Below are positions 17,149 to 25,228 of a stretch of DNA of 57,697 nucleotides, in pieces; position 1 is the stretch's first letter; every line of letters begins with the position of its first letter. Source of the DNA: Pyrinomonadaceae bacterium. Its GTDB lineage: Bacteria > Acidobacteriota > Blastocatellia > Pyrinomonadales > Pyrinomonadaceae. The translations under genes were made by a program, and so were the position numbers. Location: NCBI GenBank assembly GCA_013003215.1, contig JABDKD010000201.1, positions 1-57,697 on the forward strand. Direction: 5' to 3'. Under the pieces are notes generated by a model. The model did no database searches and was not told the DNA's origin. It saw only the letters and a program-made list of their open reading frames with translations.

Positions 17149-18273
17149 CTATCGACTTGAGGATTCTTTGAGCATGACCTCTTCTAATTTGCGGGCCAAA
17201 TAGCTGACGACCGAAATCATCCTTGCGTATTCGATCCGGGTTGGGCCTAAGACGCTCAAAGTTCCCAGCGCTGAACCACCGTGTGTGCGGTACGGAGCTG
17301 TGATCAGCGCACAGTCCTGGAGGGTATCGGCTGAATTCTCACTTCCGATTAAAACACGGACGTGATTTTTCTCCGGAGAGTCATCTGAAACGCATTCGTT
17401 AAGAATCTTAACGAGCCGCGATTTCTCCTCGATCGTCCGGAGTAGTTCGCGAAGTTTGTCGAGGTCCGCAAAATCACTCTTTGTCAGAATGTTTGAGGCA
17501 CCACCCACATAGACTTCGCCGTGCCGGTCTCCATCATCCTCGATACTCTGAGAGGTCAGGATCATGGCCATTTGAAGCAGCTCGTCAAAGAGCGATTTCT
17601 CCTCATGCATGAGCGTGAGAATCTCCGCTCGAATTGCCAGAAGGCTTCTTCCGGAAAACTCGCGGTTGAGATATCGCGCCGTGCGGTCGAGCTCGTCCTG
17701 CTTAAACGGTTCCGCCAAACGTATGATCTTGTTATGAACAATGTTTGGAGTCGCAACCAGGACTACCAGAACCCTGTTGTCAGCAAGGTTCACAAACTCA
17801 ACGTGCTCCAGCCGGTCATGCGCCAATGAAGGCGAAACGACAATGCCGATATTATTTGAAAGAGCTGACAGAAGCTGCGAAGTCCGTTCAAGTAATTTGT
17901 CCGGAGTTTCTTCGCCCTGGAGTTCATCCAGCCCGAGCTCGCTGTTTATCAAACGAAGATCGGATTCAGACAAACTCAAAATCCCTAGAAGGTTATCAAC
18001 GTAGTATCGATATCCTTCATCGGTAGGGACTCTTCCGGCTGACGTATGCGGTTGGACTAGGAGCCCCATGGACTCAAGATCCCCCATTACGTTTCTGATT
18101 GATGCAGAACTTAGGCCGGATTCGTTCGCGAACTTTTTGGCGAGTTTCTTGGAACCTACGGGCTCGCCTGTGATGAGATGTTCGCTTACGATAGCCGAGA
18201 GTATCATCTTTCCGCGAACATCAGGAAAGTCCGTATCCTTTGCGGATGTTGAGTTAATATCACGGGATGACAT
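17149..18273 (-). CDS. hrcA: Heat-inducible transcription repressor HrcA
   Basis: HrcA represses the heat-shock operon. The N-terminal winged helix reads RGKMILSAIVSEHLITGEPVGSKKLAKKF, then SSASIRNVMGDLESMGLLVQPHTSAGRVPTDEGYRYYVD, the hallmark HrcA stretch. A GAF-like middle and the C-terminal GALGTLSVLGPTRIEYARMISVVSYLARKL block complete the protein. I prefer ATG 18273 (374 residues); an in-frame TTG at 18294 would add seven residues, and neither has a clear Shine-Dalgarno sequence. It heads the hrcA-grpE-dnaK-dnaJ operon. Inverted repeats just upstream are operator candidates, but the classical CIRCE sequence is absent. Confidence 0.95.
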   Translation of the reverse strand: MSSRDINSTSAKDTDFPDVRGKMILSAIVSEHLITGEPVGSKKLAKKFANESGLSSASIRNVMGDLESMGLLVQPHTSAGRVPTDEGYRYYVDNLLGILSLSESDLRLINSELGLDELQGEETPDKLLERTSQLLSALSNNIGIVVSPSLAHDRLEHVEFVNLADNRVLVVLVATPNIVHNKIIRLAEPFKQDELDRTARYLNREFSGRSLLAIRAEILTLMHEEKSLFDELLQMAMILTSQSIEDDGDRHGEVYVGGASNILTKSDFADLDKLRELLRTIEEKSRLVKILNECVSDDSPEKNHVRVLIGSENSADTLQDCALITAPYRTHGGSALGTLSVLGPTRIEYARMISVVSYLARKLEEVMLKESSSR

Positions 18274-18295
18274 CTCGATTTGAGGACGCTTCAAT

Positions 18296-18317
18296 GCATA
18301 TCTTTATTGAGATATGC
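18296..18317. promoter_or_regulatory. Perfect inverted repeat upstream of hrcA
   Basis: GCATATCT (18296-18303) and AGATATGC (18310-18317) form an 8-bp perfect palindrome with a 6-nt spacer. It lies immediately before hrcA, in the 120-bp space shared with the divergent SprT-like gene. A role as the operator of HrcA or another regulator is inferred from position only. Confidence 0.45.
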
Positions 18318-18328
18318 TGTCATTAATT

Positions 18329-18351
18329 GGATAGCATTTTGAGCTCTATCC
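18329..18351. promoter_or_regulatory. Second inverted repeat between hrcA and the SprT-like gene
   Basis: GGATAG (18329-18334) and CTATCC (18346-18351) are separated by 11 nt. The element lies about midway between the divergent starts. It has only faint likeness to the CIRCE core (TAGCA and GAG present, spacing wrong). Confidence 0.35.
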
Positions 18352-18393
18352 TGTCAAGAAGAAAGTGTTTAACTATGTATAACATTCACGCGA

Positions 18394-19116
18394 ATGCTTA
18401 AACCGGAAACCGCCAAAAAATTCTATGTCGAGGCCTTCAAGGCCTTGAGAAAAAATCATGCGGCACCCGAAATTGTCGTTGAATACTACCCTTACGTCAA
18501 CACTAACCACACGATCAGAATTCGCAACGAGAAAATTTACGTCAGAATTTCAGACACTTTTGAGAATGCTCCGGAATCTGCCCATCGTGCACTCGCCTAC
18601 ATTCTTGTTGGTAAACTTCTAAACAAGAATATCCCTTCCGAGCTCAGAAACATCTACAAGAGATTTGTTCAGGAAGATTCGTTCGCGGCACTCGCTTTGG
18701 AGAAGAAACGTTTACGCGGCACGAAACGTATCACCTCGCCTGTCGGCGAAAGATTCGATCTCGAAGAGGTCTTTAGAAAACTAAACGCAGAGTACTTCGA
18801 CCGCGATCTAGAAATGCCGGAACTATCCTGGTCAGAACGTCCGACGTTTAGGCGCCTCGGTCACCATGATGAGGCGCACAACACGATAATCATAAGCCGT
18901 TCCCTCGACAAACGCGGAGTTCCGGAATTCGTTCTCGAGTTCGTGATGTATCATGAGATGCTGCATGTCTTTCATCCCCCAGTCTATAAGAACGGTCGCC
19001 GGCATGTTCATACTCCAGCCTTCAAAGCGGATGAACAGCGATTTCTCTTTTATGAAGAAGCGGAGGAATGGATTGCCGAGAACGCAGGTAATTTTAGAAA
19101 ATACGCACGGAGTTGA
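18394..19116 (+). CDS. SprT-like zinc metalloprotease domain protein
   Basis: The 240-residue cytosolic protein has an HExxH zinc motif, HEMLH at 187-191, with a third-ligand candidate in HVHTPAFKADEQRF (His204 or His206), as in SprT/Wss1-like metallopeptidases. The first 100 residues are a separate helical part with unknown role. SprT-like proteins act on protein-DNA or other protein substrates in the cytosol, but the bacterial group is little studied. It is divergent from the heat-shock operon, which could imply a link to protein stress. It ends 2 nt before the convergent gene at 19119. Confidence 0.75.
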   Translation: MLKPETAKKFYVEAFKALRKNHAAPEIVVEYYPYVNTNHTIRIRNEKIYVRISDTFENAPESAHRALAYILVGKLLNKNIPSELRNIYKRFVQEDSFAALALEKKRLRGTKRITSPVGERFDLEEVFRKLNAEYFDRDLEMPELSWSERPTFRRLGHHDEAHNTIIISRSLDKRGVPEFVLEFVMYHEMLHVFHPPVYKNGRRHVHTPAFKADEQRFLFYEEAEEWIAENAGNFRKYARS

Positions 19117-19118
19117 CC

Positions 19119-20687
19119 TCAATCAGCAGAAAATGAAGAGACAAAACTCCCCGCGAATCCAAATTTCGATCTGTAGCTCCTTTCTATATTCCCCCCGGGG
19201 AAGCTGGTCTCAGTTAAATAGTAGCCACCATTGACCCGTTTCCTGCCAAACAAGTATTCATCGCCATCATTGGTAATAGTCATCGCTACCGAATCAGACT
19301 TTTTCAGTTCTTTGATCAGGTCCCACACCTCGGAAGGATGGCTGTGATCGGTAACAAGTGATGCCGAAACCGATTTTTTTTCACCAAGAATCAGTTTTTC
19401 AGATTCTATGAGGACGGCTGCCCAGTCATCCAGTGTCAGCCATGATTCTTCGGAATCCTTTCGGCCTGAAGCAGGATCCGTGGTGAATCCGCTGTTCAGA
19501 GACTGAATTATCAGCTCCCTGTCTTTGATCATTACTGCCACCGACGACTCGTCATCGGCCCGTTGCACCGTAAGAATGTCGCCCTTGACAGCCTTAAGAA
19601 ACCTTTCGGGATCTGAAACTCCATAGGGTTCCAGCAAAGAGCTAGAAAAAGCTCCTATCAACCTACCGGTTACCGGGTCCGCTTTATTGGCTGCGGTGAG
19701 CAACAGGCTCCGGTAGGCCAAAACCGGACGCTTCAAACGATATCTGGAGGCAGAAACAAAACCGCTCGGAATGTGGTCGAGAGCGTCGTCCGCACCCTTT
19801 GCTCCGGGCTTCATGGTTTCGGAAAACACTTCGCGAACATCTTTTGTTGTATACACGCTCACGACATCCGTGAATTCTCCGTCCACGATTCGTGTGGTCC
19901 ACGTGATCTCTTCAGCTGTCGACCTGAGGACCGAGGGAAGCACCCTCGCTATGAAGCTCCTGAACCCTTCATTTTCAGTCCCGCTTACCGCCGCCGATAC
20001 ACCAACGACCTCAGCAAAACTCTCGATCGCGGTTTTCGGAAAATACCCGACAATCATGGCTTCCGGATTTAAGTCGAGCCTTTCATCAAGAGTCTCTCCA
20101 AAAACTTTGCCTACGTCCGCTTTGCCATTCAAACCTTCGAGAGTGGACTCCAGTGCTTCGCGGGAATTGCCAAGAACGATTCGAGAACCTGAAATCGCCG
20201 CAAACGCGAGGTCTTCATCGGAGGCCCTCCATTTCACAACTTTTCCAAAGTTTCCGGAATATGTGCTTCGCTTGACGCCTTCTCCGTATCGGGACGAGAT
20301 CAGATCATGTACCGGACCGTCCAGGACGCCATTGATCTGCCAGCTCCAGGCGTTCGTCTCTATCACGGAAACGAATTCCGGTTGAACGTTTACGATTGAC
20401 GCATCGCTTGTTACCGCTTCCTCGGATGCTTTAAGGCCGGTTACCGCGATTCCAATTCTCACTCCATCGAGGAAATCATAGGCCCCAGCTTCCGGACTCT
20501 CTGCGTTCCGAAGCAGCTGTTCGTAGATCTTCCCCGCATCACGTACCTCCACATACGCTAAAGAGTCTTTTGGTATGGCATTTCTAAGAGGCGTCTGCGC
20601 TTTTCCAAAATAAGAAAACGAGAAGACAGCGGCCGCCGTAACAGCCACGAATCCGATTACCGAAATGATGATTTTCTTTTCAGCCAC
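19119..20687 (-). CDS. Membrane-anchored or exported protein of unknown function (DUF3352-like)
   Basis: The 522-residue protein starts with a signal anchor at about 6-27 and continues as an extracytoplasmic chain beginning with PKDSLAYVEVRDAGKIYEQLL. That wording, together with later ISGSRIVLGNSREALESTLEGL, resembles DUF3352-type proteins, which repeat a module around a statement of who 'carries' a small helix and a beta meander. I give this as a resemblance only. No catalytic motif is visible. It is monocistronic and convergent with the SprT-like gene. Confidence 0.7.
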   Translation of the reverse strand: MAEKKIIISVIGFVAVTAAAVFSFSYFGKAQTPLRNAIPKDSLAYVEVRDAGKIYEQLLRNAESPEAGAYDFLDGVRIGIAVTGLKASEEAVTSDASIVNVQPEFVSVIETNAWSWQINGVLDGPVHDLISSRYGEGVKRSTYSGNFGKVVKWRASDEDLAFAAISGSRIVLGNSREALESTLEGLNGKADVGKVFGETLDERLDLNPEAMIVGYFPKTAIESFAEVVGVSAAVSGTENEGFRSFIARVLPSVLRSTAEEITWTTRIVDGEFTDVVSVYTTKDVREVFSETMKPGAKGADDALDHIPSGFVSASRYRLKRPVLAYRSLLLTAANKADPVTGRLIGAFSSSLLEPYGVSDPERFLKAVKGDILTVQRADDESSVAVMIKDRELIIQSLNSGFTTDPASGRKDSEESWLTLDDWAAVLIESEKLILGEKKSVSASLVTDHSHPSEVWDLIKELKKSDSVAMTITNDGDEYLFGRKRVNGGYYLTETSFPGGNIERSYRSKFGFAGSFVSSFSAD

Positions 20688-20773
20688 TAGATCTGCTTAC
20701 ACCTGGAAATCGCGCGTACCAACTTCAGAATTCAAGCATGAGTTTTGCCGGGGCGATATGTTAATATTTCGCC

Positions 20774-21559
20774 ATGGCCAATAAAGTATTTCGAGAGAAT
20801 ATCTTACAGGGTAAGGTTGCATTTGTAACTGGTGGAGGAACCGGGATCACCGGCGGGGTAGCCCGCGCATTGTCGAAAGCAGGCGCCAAGGTAGCCATTA
20901 CTTCTCGCAAGACCGAAAACCTCGAACCAATGAAGAAGACCATTGAAGACGGTGGCGGAGAATGCTTCGCGGTGGCTTCAGATGTTCGCGATTACGAAGC
21001 GGTTGAATCAGCGATCGCAGCAACCATAGATCACTTCGGGAAGATCGATATTGTTGTAAATGGCGCCGCCGGAAACTTCCTGTGCAAGGCAAGTGAACTC
21101 TCGGCAAATGGTTTTGGCACCGTTGTCGATATAGATACAAAAGGTACCTTCAACGTCTGCCGGGCGTCTTACGAAGAACTGAAAAAGAATGGTGGTCAGA
21201 TCATTAACATCTCGGCAACGCTGCATTACCTTGCAACGCCAATGCAAATCCACGTCTCAGCGGCGAAAGCAGGCGTTGACGCAATAACAAGAAACCTTGC
21301 AGTCGAATGGGGACGAAAAGGAATACGTGTAAACGGTATCGCACCCGGGCCGATCGAAGACACTGAAGGAATGAAACGGCTTCTCCCCCCGCAACTCAAA
21401 GAAGCCCTTACGCGCAAGATTCCGCTTCAGCGCTTTGGTCTGATCGAAGATATCGAAAACTCAGCCGTCTTCCTCGCGTCGGACGGAGCCTCCTATATCA
21501 ACGGGGTTACGCTCGTGGTCGACGGCGGCCATTGGCTGACAGGTACAGGGCTCGGTTGA
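20774..21559 (+). CDS. SDR-family oxidoreductase, 2,4-dienoyl-CoA reductase-like
   Basis: The 261-residue protein is a short-chain dehydrogenase with NADP(H)-type TGGGTGI (19-25) and NGAAGNFLC. The catalytic Tyr of the usual YxxxK is replaced: the segment is M-Q-I-H-V-S-A-A-K-A-G, which is the pattern of the peroxisomal 2,4-dienoyl-CoA reductase (DECR2) branch, as is VNGIAPGPIEDTEGM. This enzyme reduces 2,4-dienoyl-CoA to enoyl-CoA so that polyunsaturated acids can enter beta-oxidation. An acyl-CoA dehydrogenase is encoded about 30 kb away. There is no Shine-Dalgarno sequence; a TAATAT box lies 6 nt before the ATG, so the mRNA may be leaderless. Confidence 0.85.
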   Translation: MANKVFRENILQGKVAFVTGGGTGITGGVARALSKAGAKVAITSRKTENLEPMKKTIEDGGGECFAVASDVRDYEAVESAIAATIDHFGKIDIVVNGAAGNFLCKASELSANGFGTVVDIDTKGTFNVCRASYEELKKNGGQIINISATLHYLATPMQIHVSAAKAGVDAITRNLAVEWGRKGIRVNGIAPGPIEDTEGMKRLLPPQLKEALTRKIPLQRFGLIEDIENSAVFLASDGASYINGVTLVVDGGHWLTGTGLG

Positions 21560-21582
21560 GCCGCATTATCACGGAGTGTCTA

Positions 21583-22404
21583 ATGGTTTTGAGATTGGTT
21601 GTTATTTGTCTCGTATTTGGTGCGTTCGCGGGTCTTACAGGATGCGGGTCACCGGAGAAAGCCACACCGGAGATGTCAAAGAGTCTTCTTAAGATGCGCG
21701 GCTATAAGTTTACGAAAGATGAGTTTTTCAGGGCGATAAAGGGCGGCGACTCGGCAATCATTAACGGCTTTATGGATGGCGGTATGGATCCGAATACCAA
21801 GGATAAGGATGGATTCACCGCTTTGACCTTTGCACTTATGAACACGGAGTTGAAATCCGTTCGGGTCATTGCCAGAAGAGCAAACATCAATTTGCAGGAT
21901 GAACAAGGCAACGGGCCGTTTCATTTGGCGGTAAGTCAGCAGAACGAAGGTGCGGTCAATTTTTTCCTAAAAGCGAAAGCGGATGTGAACGTAACCGGAA
22001 AAGACGGAAGGGTCACCAACCAATCCCCACTCTACGCAGCACTTCTTAATGCCGACTTGGACATGATGAAGCGCCTGGTAAAACTCGGTGCTGATCCGAA
22101 TATAGCGGACAGCGATGGCGCGTTTCCGCTTTCTGAAGCCTGTGTCAGAAATCGAACCACGCTGGAGTTCGTCAAGTTACTTGTTGAAAATGGCGCGGAA
22201 GTGAACAAGGTCGAAAAAAATGGTGCTTCACCGCTAACATACGCCGCCCAGAACACTGGGATTGACGCGGAAACCCGGAAATCGATCGTCGAGTACCTGC
22301 TGGAAAAAGGTGCCGATAAGTCGCTCAAGGACAAGACCGGTAAAACCGCGCTGGATTGGGCGAAGGAATCTGGAAACAAGGAGTCAGTCGAACTGCTCAA
22401 ATAG
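21583..22404 (+). CDS. Ankyrin-repeat lipoprotein
   Basis: The 273-residue protein begins with a lipoprotein signal (MVLRLVVICLVFGAFAGLTGC, Cys21). The mature part contains about five ankyrin repeats, recognisable as D-x-x-G-x-x-A/P-L-x-x-A units, for example KDGFTALTFAL, QGNGPFHLAVS, SQSPLYAAL-type, SDGAFPLSEA, NGASPLTYAA and TGKTALDWA. Ankyrin repeats mediate protein binding. I start at ATG 21583, which has ACGGAG 6 nt upstream; an ATG at 21532 lies inside the SDR gene and would spoil the signal peptide. It follows the SDR gene after 23 nt and precedes trpG by 13 nt. Confidence 0.85.
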   Translation: MVLRLVVICLVFGAFAGLTGCGSPEKATPEMSKSLLKMRGYKFTKDEFFRAIKGGDSAIINGFMDGGMDPNTKDKDGFTALTFALMNTELKSVRVIARRANINLQDEQGNGPFHLAVSQQNEGAVNFFLKAKADVNVTGKDGRVTNQSPLYAALLNADLDMMKRLVKLGADPNIADSDGAFPLSEACVRNRTTLEFVKLLVENGAEVNKVEKNGASPLTYAAQNTGIDAETRKSIVEYLLEKGADKSLKDKTGKTALDWAKESGNKESVELLK

Positions 22405-22417
22405 TTTTGTCACACCT

Positions 22418-22984
22418 ATGCTTCTTGTGATCGACAACTACGATTCCTTCACGTTTAACCTTGTACAGTACCTCGGCGAACTCGGTGAAGAAATAGAGGT
22501 TCGTAAGAATGACGAGATCACCTGTGAGCAAATTGATAATGCCGATTCGATACGAAAGGTAGTTATCTCTCCGGGGCCAGGAACTCCTGATGACGCAGGA
22601 GTTTCAATGGAAGTCGTAAGACGCTTCAGCGGAAGGTTTCCGATCCTCGGCGTCTGTCTGGGGCACCAGGCGATCGCTCAGGTTTATGGTGGAAGGATCG
22701 AGCGAGCTGACTACCCTGTTCACGGTAAACCTTGGAGAGTAAATCATAATGGCAAAGGCCTCTTTCGCAATATTTCTGATTCGTTTGAAGTTGGGCGGTA
22801 TCACTCGCTGGTAGTCTCAAAAACAAACTTTCCTGAGGACCTTGAAATAACAGCGGAGACTCGGGAAGGAGTCGTTATGGGTCTGCAGCATAAGGAGTTA
22901 GAGCTATTCGGCGTACAGTTCCATCCGGAATCGATCTTGACCCCCGAAGGAAAAAATCTCTTGCACAACTTCGTTTCAATTTGA
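22418..22984 (+). CDS. trpG: Anthranilate / aminodeoxychorismate synthase glutamine amidotransferase
   Basis: The 188-residue class I glutamine amidotransferase releases ammonia from glutamine for the chorismate-binding partner (TrpE or PabB). Its catalytic triad is visible: the nucleophile in GVCLGHQAI (Cys about 82) and the C-terminal VQFHPESILTPEG with His-Glu. The first residues, MLLVIDNYDSFTFNLVQYL, are the TrpG/PabA signature. Since no TrpE or PabB lies in the window, whether it serves tryptophan, folate or both cannot be said. A TrpD-like gene follows after 85 nt. Confidence 0.92.
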   Translation: MLLVIDNYDSFTFNLVQYLGELGEEIEVRKNDEITCEQIDNADSIRKVVISPGPGTPDDAGVSMEVVRRFSGRFPILGVCLGHQAIAQVYGGRIERADYPVHGKPWRVNHNGKGLFRNISDSFEVGRYHSLVVSKTNFPEDLEITAETREGVVMGLQHKELELFGVQFHPESILTPEGKNLLHNFVSI

Positions 22985-23056
22985 GATACTTTATTTATCC
23001 CTGTCGAATGCAGGGGTTTCCACACTCTCGATCCGCACATCTCCCGGAATTCCGTA

Positions 23057-23062
23057 TATAAT
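23057..23062 (+). promoter_or_regulatory. TATAAT box 7 nt before the TrpD-like start codon
   Basis: A perfect TATAAT ends at 23062 and the ATG is at 23070, so transcription would begin at or next to the A of the start codon, giving a leaderless mRNA. No good -35 hexamer or ribosome-binding site is seen. Confidence 0.55.
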
Positions 23063-23069
23063 TAAATTT

Positions 23070-24140
23070 ATGTCAGACTGGCTGATAGACGCGCCGATGT
23101 CGGTGCCCGGCAAGAAGGCAGATACGCCTTTGCACGAGTTTCTCGTTCGACTTATGCGCGGCGAGAATCTCCCTTTTGCAGATTCAGCTCGCTTTTTCAA
23201 GGCACTTACCGCTCTGGATGCAAACCCGGCCCAGATCGCGGGGTGCCTTGTAGCACTCGTCAGCAAAGGCGAAACATACGAGGAACTTGCCGGTATGGCT
23301 CGTGTAATGCGAGAGCAGGCCATTCCAATAGAAACACATCACACAAAATTTATAGACCTAGCCGGAACGGGTTCCAGTCCAGTCAAGGCCTTCAATATTT
23401 CGACAGCAGCGGCATTTGTGGTCGCGGGCGCCGGTCTAGCGGTCGCCAAGCACACCAGCAGAGGTGTGACGAGCAAGATTGGCAGCGCCGATGCCCTTTC
23501 CGGTTTGGGCGTTAACATCTCAGGGGAACCGAAACTGGCCCAGGCATGCTTAAACGGCGCTGGATTAGGTTTTCTTTTTGCACCTTCTTTTCATCCGACT
23601 CTGCGCAGGGTCGCAGACACCCGTCGAAGCCTCGGGATCCGCACGACTCTAAACCTGCTGGGCGCCCTTTCGAACCCTTCAAAAGCTCCGTACCAGGTAT
23701 TGGGAGTCTGGCACCGTTCACTGGTAGAACCGTTGGCACAGGCTCTTGCTTTGCTCGGGACACACAAGGCATGGGTTGTTCACGGTCAGGATGGGCTCGA
23801 CGAGGTTACAATTAACGGACCAACCTATGTGGCCGAAGTATCGGGCAGAAAGATTCAGACATTCGATCTCACGCCCGCCGATTTCGGGCTGGCTTCCTCA
23901 GATTTCGAATCTGTAAAGGCTACTAACGCGAAAGAGAGCGCGGCAATCATTCGTGACGTGCTCGACAGCAAGCGTCGGGATGAAGCCCGATCACTAGTAA
24001 TAGCGAACGCTGCCGCCGCTTTGATCGTAGGTGGGAAATCAGAGGACCCGCTTCACGCCGCGAGACTCGCCGAGCAAAGCATCGACAGCGGTTCTGCCCG
24101 CATCAAGTTGGACAGATTGATCCAGACTACAAACAAATAG
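23070..24140 (+). CDS. trpD: Anthranilate phosphoribosyltransferase-like protein (divergent TrpD)
   Basis: TrpD joins anthranilate to PRPP in tryptophan synthesis. The 356-residue protein has the family's helical N-terminal domain and the anthranilate-side blocks LGIRTTLNLLGALSNPS and VVHGQDGLDE with metal-binding Asp-Glu. Two PRPP-binding motifs are altered: the usual GTGGDG loop reads GTGSSP (99-104), and the usual KHGNR reads KHTSR (127-131, the Asn is lost). FNIST and GSAD are kept. It follows trpG, so a role in the same pathway is likely. The altered loop could mean a different PRPP geometry or a related substrate, so the name is provisional. Confidence 0.75.
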   Translation: MSDWLIDAPMSVPGKKADTPLHEFLVRLMRGENLPFADSARFFKALTALDANPAQIAGCLVALVSKGETYEELAGMARVMREQAIPIETHHTKFIDLAGTGSSPVKAFNISTAAAFVVAGAGLAVAKHTSRGVTSKIGSADALSGLGVNISGEPKLAQACLNGAGLGFLFAPSFHPTLRRVADTRRSLGIRTTLNLLGALSNPSKAPYQVLGVWHRSLVEPLAQALALLGTHKAWVVHGQDGLDEVTINGPTYVAEVSGRKIQTFDLTPADFGLASSDFESVKATNAKESAAIIRDVLDSKRRDEARSLVIANAAAALIVGGKSEDPLHAARLAEQSIDSGSARIKLDRLIQTTNK

Positions 24141-24151
24141 CACTTTCGCTT

Positions 24152-24179
24152 TTGATTCTTTCGTCTCGCGAATGATAAT
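24152..24179 (+). promoter_or_regulatory. Predicted leaderless promoter of lpxK
   Basis: TTGATT (24152-24157), a 16-nt spacer and GATAAT (24174-24179) are followed 6 nt later by the lpxK ATG at 24186. The start site would coincide with the start codon. No ribosome-binding site is seen. Confidence 0.5.
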
Positions 24180-24185
24180 TGTCGT

Positions 24186-25211
24186 ATGCTAAACGGCGTA
24201 AGCTGGCTCTACGGCAAGATTATCGAATCGAGAAACTCGCTTTATAACCGCGGTGCGCTCAAGTCTCACAAACTACCTGCCCCGACGATTTCAGTTGGAA
24301 ACATAACCGTGGGCGGTACCGGCAAGACTCCGCTAGTTGCGTATATTGCTGACTACCTTTTCGAGAAAGGGGAAACAGTTTGCATTATTTCCCGGGGATA
24401 CAAACGTAAGAACGAATCGGAACGCGTTCTTGTAAGCGACCTTTCGAGGATACATTCGACCCCGGAAGAGGCGGGTGACGAACCGTTTGAGCTCGCAAAG
24501 AAACTGAAAAAGAAAGCAATCGTTATTTCTGATAAGAACCGTGTCGCGGCTGCAAAATGGGCAGCAAACAAGTTTGATGTTACAGCGATTGTTCTGGATG
24601 ACGCATTTCAGCACCGAAAGGCAGGCCGTGAACTGGATCTTCTCGTCGTCGATAGCACAAACCCTTTTGGAAACAAACGAACGATTCCCGGGGGCATACT
24701 CCGTGAACCACTTAAAAACCTCGCGCGCGCCGATGCCGTTGTACTTTCAAGGACCGAACAGGTAGGCGATTCAGAAGGTGCGATCAGGGAAATCTCGGCG
24801 ATCGCTCCAAACCTCCCGATCTTCTCTGCGAAGACCAGAATCCGATCATATGTATCACTTGCCGAATTCTATCGCGGTGATCTTGTATCCTCCAGTCTTC
24901 CGGATGAACGGACAATCGCGTTTTGCGGAATCGGAAATCCGGGCAGCTTTTCAACGCTCCTTGTGAAAGATGACATCAACCTCGTCGATACGCTTGAATT
25001 TGATAATCATCATAGTTACACAAAGGATGAAACCAGGAGTATAGAGAAGACCGCAGAACAAAAAGAGACCGGAGTGCTTGTAACGACGGCGAAAGATGCC
25101 GTCAAGCTACGTCCCGACCAGTTTTCGCTTCCATGTTTCGTTTGTCTGACCGATGTTTCCTTCGACAATGAAAAAGGCTTTGCCGATCTGATCGACAAAG
25201 CGCTTTCCTAA
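24186..25211 (+). CDS. lpxK: Tetraacyldisaccharide 4'-kinase
   Basis: The 341-residue inner-membrane-associated kinase phosphorylates the 4' position of the lipid A precursor. The N-terminus is basic and amphipathic (GVSWLYGKIIESRNSLYNRG), followed by the family's P-loop with SVGNITVGGTGKTP (Walker A at 43-48) and the VVLDDAFQHRKAGRELDLLVVD block with the catalytic Asp. The length is normal. It shows that the organism makes lipid A. It is convergent with the degenerate kinase gene at 25229. Confidence 0.92.
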   Translation: MLNGVSWLYGKIIESRNSLYNRGALKSHKLPAPTISVGNITVGGTGKTPLVAYIADYLFEKGETVCIISRGYKRKNESERVLVSDLSRIHSTPEEAGDEPFELAKKLKKKAIVISDKNRVAAAKWAANKFDVTAIVLDDAFQHRKAGRELDLLVVDSTNPFGNKRTIPGGILREPLKNLARADAVVLSRTEQVGDSEGAIREISAIAPNLPIFSAKTRIRSYVSLAEFYRGDLVSSSLPDERTIAFCGIGNPGSFSTLLVKDDINLVDTLEFDNHHSYTKDETRSIEKTAEQKETGVLVTTAKDAVKLRPDQFSLPCFVCLTDVSFDNEKGFADLIDKALS

Positions 25212-25228
25212 ATATCCATGAAGGTGGA

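Noticed and set aside
16295-18393. CIRCE operator search around dnaK, grpE and hrcA
   Set aside because: No TTAGCACTC-N9-GAGTGCTAA or near match was found, so no CIRCE feature is listed.
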